From: Lutibacter sp.
Lineage (GTDB): Bacteria; Bacteroidota; Bacteroidia; Flavobacteriales; Flavobacteriaceae
Direction of reading: 5' to 3'
DNA length: 11,030 bases
NCBI GenBank assembly: GCA_002733285.1
Contig: NVVE01000004.1
Coordinates: 65,674 to 76,703, forward strand
Shown here: one piece after another, positions 1 through 7,113 of the stretch
Layout: every line of letters starts with the position of its first letter
Position numbering within the stretch: position 1 is the stretch's first letter
Notes under the pieces: generated by a model
The model's database searches: none
What the model saw: only the letters and a program-made list of their open reading frames with translations
Told to the model about the DNA's origin: nothing
Translations under genes and position numbers: made by a program

Positions 1-41
1 AATTATTAATTTATATATTTCATCTTATTTATTTTGGAAAT

Positions 42-863
42 ATGAGTTTTACCAAAACAACAGAACAGGCATCTAATTACAATCATTTAGAAACAATGAG
101 CGTAAATGAACTTCTTACAAATATAAATTCAGAAGATAAAACTATTCCATCTACAATAGAAAAAGCAATTCCTTCGATTGAAAAACTAATAATCGCTATT
201 GTGGATAGAATGAAAAAAGGAGGAAGATTGTTTTATATTGGAGCAGGAACAAGTGGCCGATTAGGAATTTTAGATGCTTCTGAATGTCCTCCAACTTTTG
301 GCGTATCACATAATCTTGTAATTGGATTAATAGCTGGTGGAGATACTGCAATAAGAAAAGCTGTAGAATTTGCTGAAGATTCAACAACACAATCGTGGAA
401 AGATCTAAAAAAATTTGATATCAATGACAAAGACTTTGTTATTGGTATTGCAGCATCAGGAACGACACCATATGTTATAAGCGGATTACAAAAATGCAAT
501 GAAAATAATATTTTAACAGGATGCATCACTTGCAACCAAGGAAGTCCTTTAAGTAAAACAGCTAAACATCCAATTGAGGTAGTTGTTGGACCTGAATTTG
601 TTACTGGAAGCTCTAGAATGAAAGCTGGCACAGCACAAAAGCTTATTTTAAATATGATTTCTACAAGTGTCATGATTCAACTCGGAAAAATAAAAGACAA
701 TAAAATGGTTGATATGCAATTGTCAAATAATAAATTGGCAGATAGAGGTACAAAAATATTGATGGAAGAATTAAATATTTCAGAAGAAATAGCTAACACC
801 CTTCTTCAAAAATATAAAAATGTAAGAACTGCACTGAAAAACTATACAAATGGAAACCAATAA
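42..863 (+). CDS. murQ: N-acetylmuramic acid 6-phosphate etherase (MurQ)
   Basis: This cytoplasmic enzyme cleaves the lactyl ether of MurNAc-6-phosphate to give GlcNAc-6-phosphate and D-lactate, a step of peptidoglycan sugar recycling. The 273-residue product is a single SIS (sugar isomerase) domain protein. The phosphosugar-binding loop GAGTSGRLGILDASECPP lies at about residues 67-84, AEDS at 111-114, and the segment VTGSSRMKAGTAQKL follows in the second half. Glu81 and Glu112 line up with the catalytic Glu83 and Glu114 of E. coli MurQ (known from the family). The protein is about 25 residues shorter than E. coli MurQ (298), the loss being at the C-terminal helical end, while the catalytic core is whole. 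The stop overlaps the next gene by 14 bases, so the two are co-transcribed. No MurNAc kinase (AnmK) or MurP transporter is visible nearby. Its promoter is probably just left of the window: the 41 bases shown hold no full TAnnTTTG box. The family assignment is very secure. Confidence 0.96.
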   Translation: MSFTKTTEQASNYNHLETMSVNELLTNINSEDKTIPSTIEKAIPSIEKLIIAIVDRMKKGGRLFYIGAGTSGRLGILDASECPPTFGVSHNLVIGLIAGGDTAIRKAVEFAEDSTTQSWKDLKKFDINDKDFVIGIAASGTTPYVISGLQKCNENNILTGCITCNQGSPLSKTAKHPIEVVVGPEFVTGSSRMKAGTAQKLILNMISTSVMIQLGKIKDNKMVDMQLSNNKLADRGTKILMEELNISEEIANTLLQKYKNVRTALKNYTNGNQ

Positions 864-1074
864 AAATGAACTTATTCGTGGTTTAAAGTATGAATTGGCA
901 GCTTTTCCTTTATTACTTCTAGGTCCAATTTTAATAACTATAGGATTTAAAGCTATTAAACATCAAAATAATTATTTATGGCTTATTGCCGGAATTGTAG
1001 TAGCCACTTCAGCAATTATTTTAGGGTTTATTGGAATAAGAATTATTTTAAACGCCTTTTTTAATACCAAATAA
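850..1074 (+). CDS. Small two-helix membrane protein, DUF6095-like
   Basis: The product has 74 residues. A short charged N-terminus (METNKNELIRGLKYE) is followed by two strongly hydrophobic segments at about residues 16-34 and 42-68, with a short polar linker (KAIKHQNNY) between them. This is a small inner-membrane hairpin protein. Its size, topology and place directly behind murQ match the Bacteroidetes family of unknown function DUF6095, recalled from memory rather than searched. It starts 14 bases inside the end of murQ. Its TAA shares one base with the ATG of the next gene (TAATG), so translational coupling of all three genes is likely. No catalytic residues or function can be read from the sequence. 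The overlaps on both sides and the open frame make it a real gene rather than a chance frame. Confidence 0.8.
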   Translation: METNKNELIRGLKYELAAFPLLLLGPILITIGFKAIKHQNNYLWLIAGIVVATSAIILGFIGIRIILNAFFNTK

Positions 1075-2129
1075 TGAAAGGTATTCACTTCAAAAAATAT
1101 ACAAATTGGGAATATTGGCCTTCCTATATGTTTTATGCACCCGTTGTTCCTTATGCATTATATTTAGCTTTAAAATCAAGAAGTTTTGGTTTTTTCTCAG
1201 CAGTTAACCCTTCAATTGAGGGTTCAGGAAATGGTCTTGAGTCAAAATTCGAGACTGTTCAACTAATCCCTGAAAAATATAGACCTAAAACAATTTATAT
1301 TGAAATTGGTGAAAAAATAGCGAACACCATACCCAAAATTGTTATCAACAATATTAAATTTCCTTTAATAATTAAACCTGATATTGGCTTTAGAGGTTTA
1401 CTTGTTAAAAAAATTAATTCAGTAAATGAACTTTCTAATTATATCAACAAATACAATTCCATTCCCTTACTACTACAAGAGTTCATTGAATTTGAAAATG
1501 AATGCGGAGTTTTTTATCACAGAATTCCTGGTGAAAAAACGGGTACAATAACTTCAATTACTCTTAAAAAATATTTAACTGTAGTAGGCAATGGTATATC
1601 TTCACTTTTAGAACTCATAAAAAATGACAGTAGAGCTAAAATTTATGTGACATTAATTTCCGAATTAAATAAAGATAAACTTCATACAATTCCTCAAAAA
1701 GATGAAGAGATACTACTTAATTACATTGGAAATCATTCAAAAGGGACTCAATTTATCAATGGGAATCACCTAATAAATAAAAAATTAACGAATTTTTTAG
1801 ACCGTTTAAACTATAACATTCCTGATTGGTATTATGGACGTGTAGATATCAAGTACAATAATTTTGATGAATTAGTTAAAGGTGAAAATTTAAAAATCAT
1901 TGAAATTAATGGAATAATTTCTGAGCCAACTCATATCTATGATCCTTCAAAAGGGAATTACTTCCAAGCATTAAAATCTATAAAAGATCATTGGAAAATA
2001 ATCTATAAAATTGGTATCAAAAACAACAAGTTAAATAAAGGAAATTTTACCAACCTTCATTATTTAATAAGCCTTTATATTAAATATCGGAAATACCTTA
2101 AAAAGGTTCGTAATTTATCTACTAATTAA
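1074..2129 (+). CDS. ATP-grasp family ligase-like protein, substrate unknown
   Basis: The 351-residue product shows an ATP-grasp layout. The nucleotide-binding strand FPLIIKPDIGFRG (residues 96-108) has Lys101 as the likely ATP-binding lysine. LLLQEFIE (132-139) is the adenine-side hinge. GRVDIKY (255-261) and KIIEINGI (274-281), with Asp258, Glu277 and Asn279, are the likely metal ligands. ATP-grasp enzymes join a carboxylate to an amine or similar nucleophile through an acyl-phosphate. Proteins of this kind are often labelled D-Ala-D-Ala ligase-like, but the N-terminal 60 residues (aromatic-rich, WPSYMFYAPVVPYALYLALK, possibly membrane-associated) do not look like Ddl. The basic, hydrophobic C-terminal tail is also atypical. 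It follows DUF6095 with a one-base overlap in the murQ operon, which suggests, without proof, a cell-wall or amino-sugar role. Its last 8 bases overlap the end of the opposing DinB-like gene. The fold is likely; the substrate is not known. Confidence 0.8.
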   Translation: MKGIHFKKYTNWEYWPSYMFYAPVVPYALYLALKSRSFGFFSAVNPSIEGSGNGLESKFETVQLIPEKYRPKTIYIEIGEKIANTIPKIVINNIKFPLIIKPDIGFRGLLVKKINSVNELSNYINKYNSIPLLLQEFIEFENECGVFYHRIPGEKTGTITSITLKKYLTVVGNGISSLLELIKNDSRAKIYVTLISELNKDKLHTIPQKDEEILLNYIGNHSKGTQFINGNHLINKKLTNFLDRLNYNIPDWYYGRVDIKYNNFDELVKGENLKIIEINGIISEPTHIYDPSKGNYFQALKSIKDHWKIIYKIGIKNNKLNKGNFTNLHYLISLYIKYRKYLKKVRNLSTN

Positions 2130-2616
2130 CAATTTTATTTCTTGGTGTAGTTGGATTAAAACCAAAATCATCATCTGGTAAATGTATCCCTAACTGAGAA
2201 ATTATGTATCCAACACTAGCAAAATGATGTATTGCATGACTATGAGCTTGAACTAAGATAGCTGCTAATGTGTAGTTAGCAGTAATAACACCTAAACCTA
2301 GATCATCAGTAACTTTTACAATTTTATTAAAATCTTCTGCTTCTAACTTTCTAAGATTTCCAAGTGTTTTTTTAAAATATTCGATTCCATTTTTTGTGTA
2401 AGTTTCAGATAATAGATTCCGTTTTCGATTAATCAGATTTATCTCCTTTGTTGGTAACCCTTCAAAAACACAATCAAAAACATCTAAGATATGACGCATA
2501 TGACCTCCAATACTCGAATAATATGGAGCTATTGTAGCATTCCCATATTCCTCATCTGAAATGTTTATTAAAAGTTGAATGCCTCTATTTAAATTTTCCT
2601 CAATAGCTTCAATCAT
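2122..2616 (-). CDS. DinB-like four-helix metal-binding protein
   Basis: The 164-residue soluble protein has the DinB/YfiT-like four-helix-bundle pattern. A histidine helix carries GGHMRHILDVFD (His39 and His42). A late helix carries QAHSHAIHHFASVGYIISQLG (His125, His127, His130 and His131). In this superfamily one early histidine and a late HxxxH pair bind a divalent metal, here most simply His39 or His42 with His127 and His131. Family members include thiol-S-transferases, hydrolases and many proteins of unknown activity, so no reaction can be assigned. It is the last gene of the minus-strand operon, 42 bases after the LysE-like gene. Its TAG lies inside the end of the convergent ATP-grasp gene. 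It has no visible link to glycan chemistry and may be a housekeeping or stress gene read through from upstream. Confidence 0.85.
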   Translation of the reverse strand: MIEAIEENLNRGIQLLINISDEEYGNATIAPYYSSIGGHMRHILDVFDCVFEGLPTKEINLINRKRNLLSETYTKNGIEYFKKTLGNLRKLEAEDFNKIVKVTDDLGLGVITANYTLAAILVQAHSHAIHHFASVGYIISQLGIHLPDDDFGFNPTTPRNKIVN

Positions 2617-2658
2617 ATCTTATAAATCGTAAGTTAATTTAGTAAATATAAAAAATTA

Positions 2659-3273
2659 TTACTGCCATATCCTAATCAGAGTCAAAATTCCTAACCCAAA
2701 AAATAAGACACTCAAAATAATATTTATGTTAGTCGCAATAAATGACACCTTCTTAATTATAATTTCTGCAAAAACAATATAGGTGTAAAACAGTAAAAAT
2801 GAGCCAATAGCTACGCCTGTAACAAATAATACAATAAAAGGCTGCTCTATAATTATTTTATTTACGGATGCTAAATAAATACTAATCCCCAAATAAAATG
2901 GTATCGCCAGCATATTGACTAAAGACATTACCACACCATTTCTAAAATAATTTTGATGATTACTATTTGAAACTGAATCAAACTTCTTTCTTGAAAGAAA
3001 AAAGAAAAAAACTGATAATGCGATAAAAACAAAGATAGCAGCTACCTTTAAGATTTCAATTACCCGAGGGTTTCTAACAAAAAAATCTGCAAAAAACAAC
3101 GCAATCCCTGCCTGTAACAGCACAATTACTGATGCTCCACCAGCAAATTTTAAACTTTCATATTTACCGGTATTAATTCTAATTCTTAAAATAGTCATAT
3201 TTAGCATTCCTGGTGATATTAAGCCTAAATACCCTATAACAATACCGTAAAAAATATGGATTACATAACTCAT
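2659..3273 (-). CDS. LysE/RhtB-family transporter
   Basis: The 204-residue integral inner-membrane protein has about six hydrophobic segments. The first ends in LISPGMLNMTILR (residues 18-30), a variant of the PGPN motif typical of the LysE/RhtB exporters. A basic cytoplasmic loop with SRKKFDSVSNSNHQNYFRNG follows the third segment. Family members export amino acids and related small molecules by proton exchange, but the substrate here cannot be told. The length is normal for the family. It lies 26 bases after the flippase gene and 42 bases before the DinB-like gene on the same strand, and no promoter of its own is visible. The canonical second proline of PGP is a methionine here (PGM), a change I would expect mainly in divergent Bacteroidetes members. 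Confidence 0.82.
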   Translation of the reverse strand: MSYVIHIFYGIVIGYLGLISPGMLNMTILRIRINTGKYESLKFAGGASVIVLLQAGIALFFADFFVRNPRVIEILKVAAIFVFIALSVFFFFLSRKKFDSVSNSNHQNYFRNGVVMSLVNMLAIPFYLGISIYLASVNKIIIEQPFIVLFVTGVAIGSFLLFYTYIVFAEIIIKKVSFIATNINIILSVLFFGLGILTLIRIWQ

Positions 3274-3299
3274 TATTTCTTTATCAAAAACTTATTTTT

Positions 3300-4760
3300 T
3301 TATTTTATTGATAGATACTTCTTTAATAATTCATTTATATCCTTAGAAATCTGCAATTTCTTAATTAGCATAATATAAACAGCACTTATCATCAAACATT
3401 TTAAAATGATATTTACAAGTGGATGAAATGAAAAATTCCAAAAATAAAATACTAGAAATAGCCCTAATATTACAACTAAAATTTTAAGGGTATTAAAGCT
3501 AAATGGTTGAATTTTTAATTTAGTTTGTATATACACAATTTTAAAAAAACTATAAAATATAACAACAATTAGAGTAGCTAAAGCTGCACCATTAATTCCT
3601 ATTAAATTAATTAACCATTTATTTAAAAGTATTACACTAATTGCCATGGACAACGAGAGGTAAAAAAATATTTTATAATATTTTGAGTTTACTAAAATTG
3701 CATTTCCTATTCCCAAGGCTAATTCCATTAATTTAGCAGATGAGATTATTAAAACAATCCATATTCCCTTCGTAAATTGAGGTTTATTTACTAAAGCATA
3801 TAAATCAGATATATTTAAATTAATCAATAAAAAGAATAATCCGCCAACTACCAATAAATTAATTGAAGTTTGTTTGTACAATTTTTCAACTTTATCAATA
3901 TTGTTATCATTCATTTCTTTAGCCGTTATTGGACTCGTAATTTGTTGCATAGCCCTTGTTGGAATAGCAACAACACTTGCAATATAAATTCCAACTGAAT
4001 AATAAGCAACTTCTGCTATTTGTTCCATTTGAGGAATCATAAATTTATCAATTTCTAATAAAATTCCTGCTGCAGAACCTGCAACAATAATGTATAATGA
4101 AAAAGATAAGAGTTCTTTTATATTTGACGGAACTTTAAATATTAATTTGGGGCTATAAACATAAAAAGCATATAGTTTCATCATTAAAGTTCTAACACCA
4201 TATACCATCACAATAGCATATATAAATTCCTCATTTGTAAGCCATTGCATATATACTGCGATTAATAAAAATGATGTACAAACACGTGCAAATATTTCTT
4301 TTACAAAATTTCCAAAAACTGAATTGAACTGTACTTTAGTCCATGAATAAAATACTTCAAAATAACCCATAAAAACGGCCATCAAGAAAATAAGATAGGT
4401 ATAATCCTTTATTAAATAGTTTTCAGATGAAAGCCATTTTGAGATAAAATCATAGAAATACATACTCATAAAACCTAAAGGAATAATTACCACTAACGGA
4501 GTAAACAGCGTTGTGATTAAAAATCCATCTTGTTCAATTTTTGTTTTATAAGAAGAGTAATATTTAATAATGGTATGTTGCATACCAAAAACTAATAAGG
4601 GTAAAATAATTGTTGCAGTAGATAATAAAAAAGTAATTAAGCCAAAGTAATCTTCGTGTAAAAAATGGGTATATAAAAACAAGACATTAATCCCGCCAAT
4701 AGTAAACCCCAAAAAGAGTATTAGTGTATTAATAAAAGATTGTTTTAAAACAATTCCCAT
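3300..4760 (-). CDS. Wzx-like oligosaccharide flippase
   Basis: The 486-residue polytopic inner-membrane protein has about 12-14 hydrophobic segments spread along its whole length and short polar loops, as in the polysaccharide-transporter branch of the MOP (MATE-like) superfamily. It begins with a typical N-terminus (KQSFINTLILFLGFTIGGINVLFL). The mid-protein segment SLYIIVAGSAAGILLEIDKFMI resembles the conserved helix that opens the second half in Wzx-type flippases. The role is to move an undecaprenyl-linked glycan unit from the cytoplasmic to the periplasmic face. Its ATG overlaps the stop of the epimerase gene by one base (TAATG on the minus strand), which ties it to the glycan genes. 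Sequence divergence in this family prevents naming the substrate. A lipid II flippase is a less likely alternative. Confidence 0.88.
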   Translation of the reverse strand: MGIVLKQSFINTLILFLGFTIGGINVLFLYTHFLHEDYFGLITFLLSTATIILPLLVFGMQHTIIKYYSSYKTKIEQDGFLITTLFTPLVVIIPLGFMSMYFYDFISKWLSSENYLIKDYTYLIFLMAVFMGYFEVFYSWTKVQFNSVFGNFVKEIFARVCTSFLLIAVYMQWLTNEEFIYAIVMVYGVRTLMMKLYAFYVYSPKLIFKVPSNIKELLSFSLYIIVAGSAAGILLEIDKFMIPQMEQIAEVAYYSVGIYIASVVAIPTRAMQQITSPITAKEMNDNNIDKVEKLYKQTSINLLVVGGLFFLLINLNISDLYALVNKPQFTKGIWIVLIISSAKLMELALGIGNAILVNSKYYKIFFYLSLSMAISVILLNKWLINLIGINGAALATLIVVIFYSFFKIVYIQTKLKIQPFSFNTLKILVVILGLFLVFYFWNFSFHPLVNIILKCLMISAVYIMLIKKLQISKDINELLKKYLSIK

Positions 4761-5839
4761 TACAGTACTTTAAGAATTTCAGAATATATCTTTTCTCCTA
4801 CTTGGTTTCCATATAGCTCAACTTTAAAATTAGCTAGTGAATTTTGAAAACTCTCAAATGCTTTTATCATTTTGGACGTATTACTTCCAACAATTTTTGC
4901 AAATCCATTTAAAACCAATTCAACCCATTCAGTTTCTTCCCTAGCAATAATACAATGCTTGCCATTAAAAAAAGCTTCTTTCTGAAGACCTCCACTATCC
5001 GTAATTACCAAATCACATTCTTTCAATAATTCTAACATGTCAAAATAACCAACAGGGTCTATGAAAGTAATATTATATTTTAAATTATGCTTATCTAATA
5101 TAGATTTTGTTCTTGGATGCAATGGGAAAATAACTTGTTTTTTGACACTTATTTTTTCCATCCCCTCAAATATGGCTTTTAAAATATCAATTGAATCTGT
5201 ATTTTCTTGACGATGAATAGTTGCTAAAACAAACTTGTTAGTTTGTAAATTCAATGTTGAAATAATTGATGATTTTTGCGCTGAAATTTTACCATAAAAT
5301 TCAACAGCATCCTTCATAATATCACCACAGTTCACAATTTTTGAAGGTATTGCTGAAAAACCTTCTTTTTCTAAATTCTTAAGAGCTGTGTCAGTTGGGC
5401 AAACTAATAAATCTGAAATTCTATCTGTTAAAATTCTATTGATCTCCTCTGGCATTTTCATATTAAATGATCGCAAGCCAGCTTCAACATGTACAACTTT
5501 TATATTCATTTTTTTAGCAGCTAAGGCTCCTGCTAATGTTGAATTAGTATCACCATATACGACTACCAATTCTGGATTTTCATTAATCAAAACCTCTTCA
5601 ATTTTCAATAACATTTGTCCGGTCATAGCACCATGACTTAAACCGTTTATAGCCAAGTTGTACTTTGGCTTTGGAATTTCCATTTCATCAAAAAATATGT
5701 CGCTCATATTAGCATCATAATGCTGGCCCGTATGAATGATTACTTCTTCAATAGTATTATATTTTAAAATTATTCTGCTTAATACTGCTGCTTTCACAAA
5801 TTGTGGTCTTGCTCCTAATATGGTTACAATTTTTTTCAT
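4760..5839 (-). CDS. wecB: Non-hydrolysing UDP-N-acetylglucosamine 2-epimerase (WecB/WbpI family)
   Basis: The 359-residue cytoplasmic enzyme has a two-Rossmann GT-B-like fold and inverts C2 of a UDP-HexNAc sugar, classically UDP-GlcNAc to UDP-ManNAc. Motifs in order are GARPQFVKAA (9-18), HTGQHYDANMSD (36-47), YGDTNSTLAG (95-104), HVEAGLRSF (117-125), MPEEINR (129-135), ATIHRQENTD (206-215), PLHPRT (239-244) and TDSGGLQKEAF (280-290). Asp97, Glu119, Glu131 or Glu132, and His209 match the catalytic set known in E. coli WecB. The GARPQF start and the ETEWVELV segment (302-309) resemble the WbpI branch, which acts on UDP-2,3-diacetamido-glucuronate, rather than E. coli WecB, so the exact substrate is open and the symbol is a family label. 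The gene overlaps the upstream glycosyltransferase by 4 bases and the flippase by 1. It is complete, with normal length. Confidence 0.93.
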   Translation of the reverse strand: MKKIVTILGARPQFVKAAVLSRIILKYNTIEEVIIHTGQHYDANMSDIFFDEMEIPKPKYNLAINGLSHGAMTGQMLLKIEEVLINENPELVVVYGDTNSTLAGALAAKKMNIKVVHVEAGLRSFNMKMPEEINRILTDRISDLLVCPTDTALKNLEKEGFSAIPSKIVNCGDIMKDAVEFYGKISAQKSSIISTLNLQTNKFVLATIHRQENTDSIDILKAIFEGMEKISVKKQVIFPLHPRTKSILDKHNLKYNITFIDPVGYFDMLELLKECDLVITDSGGLQKEAFFNGKHCIIAREETEWVELVLNGFAKIVGSNTSKMIKAFESFQNSLANFKVELYGNQVGEKIYSEILKVL

Positions 5840-7113
5840 TCAGTAATTTTATTAATAATTTCAGCAACTTGTTTTGTTAATTCTCGTCTATGAAATTGTT
5901 CAATATTTTTTGATTCAATCGTTAGTTTTCCTTGCTTAAATATTGAATAATAATCTAAAATAGTACTTTTAAGTTTTTTAGCCTCATTAAAATCAATTAC
6001 AACGCCTGAATTGGTTTTGTGAATTATTTCAGATAAATCTCCTTTTGTTGGGGCAATTGCCAAAATTGGTCGCTTGACCATTAAATATTCAAATATTTTA
6101 CCTGTAATAATTTGGTTAGCACTTGGCACATTATTAACAACTAACAACAATAGTTGTGATTTCTTTTGATATTCAACAACCTTATTATGAGATACGTAAT
6201 TAATAATTCGAACATTTTCTGAAAGATTATATTTTAAAATATCTCTTTTTACCGAAGCATCTACTTTACCAATTAACTTTAATTCAAAATCACTTGAAAA
6301 TTCTTTTTTCTCATAAATAATCTCAGATAATACTTGCCATAACATATTAGGATTTCTATCAGCATTCATTAATCCTATATGTGTTAAGGTAAATTTAGAA
6401 TCTAACTCAATCTTGTTTTCTAAAATTACTCCATCATAACCGTTTGTAATTGTAAAAACATTGCTATTAAATTTATTGTAAATCTCTTTCATTGTTTCTC
6501 CAACAACTATAACTGAATCAGCGTTCTTTAATACTTCATTTTCTAAATACTGATGTTTCGTGATTGCTTTCTTTGTTAAAGGCAATTGATGAAAATAATC
6601 TATTTCAGTCCACGGATCACGAAAATCTGCAATCCATTTTATACCTAATTGCTTCTTTAATTTTAATCCAATTAAGTGCATGCTGTGAGGAGGACCCGTA
6701 GTAATTACAACATCAATGGTGTTTTCTTTTAAGTACTTTTTCAAATAATTAACAGATGGTCTTACCCAAAATTTACGAGCATCTGGAATAAAGTAATTTG
6801 CTCTAATATATTGTAATAATTTTCCAAAAAAAGAGGGGTTTGAATTTAAAAATCCTGCACTTTCTTTTTTCTTTTTTCCAAAAAATGAAAATATATTATT
6901 TGGTTCCCAAATTGGTTGTTTTAGTACTTCAATATTAGTTGGAAGATCGTTAACTAATGATTTATCTTCAATAGGATATTTAGGGTTTTCAACCGTATAA
7001 ATAACTGGTTCAATTTGGAAGTTCCTAAAGTACTTTACAAACTTAAGCCAACGTTGAACTCCTGAACCACCAGCAGGCGGCCAATAATATGTTATAATGA
7101 GTACCTTTTTCAC
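5836..7113 (-). CDS. Glycosyltransferase family 4-type protein (first of two)
   Basis: The 425-residue GT-B protein opens with MKKVLIITYYWPPAGGSGVQRW, the glycine-rich acceptor-side loop (residues 10-21) seen in many GT4 enzymes. The N-terminal domain has ADFRDPWTEIDY (162-173). After the linker, the C-terminal nucleotide-sugar domain has THIGLMNADRNP (244-255), a LLLLVV strand (321-326) and the donor-site segment ITGKIFEYLMVKRPILAI (336-353), in which Glu342 is the likely ribose-binding glutamate. It would transfer a sugar from a nucleotide donor to a lipid-linked acceptor at the cytoplasmic face of the inner membrane. Donor and linkage cannot be told. It overlaps both the upstream glycosyltransferase and the epimerase by 4 bases each (ATGA), which indicates translational coupling. 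A lysine-rich insertion (GKKKKES, about 79-85) may contact membrane phospholipid. Confidence 0.9.
   Translation of the reverse strand: MKKVLIITYYWPPAGGSGVQRWLKFVKYFRNFQIEPVIYTVENPKYPIEDKSLVNDLPTNIEVLKQPIWEPNNIFSFFGKKKKESAGFLNSNPSFFGKLLQYIRANYFIPDARKFWVRPSVNYLKKYLKENTIDVVITTGPPHSMHLIGLKLKKQLGIKWIADFRDPWTEIDYFHQLPLTKKAITKHQYLENEVLKNADSVIVVGETMKEIYNKFNSNVFTITNGYDGVILENKIELDSKFTLTHIGLMNADRNPNMLWQVLSEIIYEKKEFSSDFELKLIGKVDASVKRDILKYNLSENVRIINYVSHNKVVEYQKKSQLLLLVVNNVPSANQIITGKIFEYLMVKRPILAIAPTKGDLSEIIHKTNSGVVIDFNEAKKLKSTILDYYSIFKQGKLTIESKNIEQFHRRELTKQVAEIINKITE

Noticed and set aside
1..41. Promoter for murQ in the first 41 bases
   Set aside because: TATTTTG near 30-36 lacks one base of the TAnnTTTG box and no matching -33 element is available within the window.
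196..390. Minus-strand open frame of 64 codons
   Set aside because: It lies inside murQ, is low in complexity (Leu/Gln runs) and overlaps another shadow frame.
233..673. Minus-strand open frame of 146 codons inside murQ
   Set aside because: It is wholly antisense to a clear murQ with all motifs intact, and its translation shows no domain pattern.
5388..5636. Plus-strand open frame of 82 codons
   Set aside because: It is antisense to the conserved centre of the epimerase gene and has no recognisable features.
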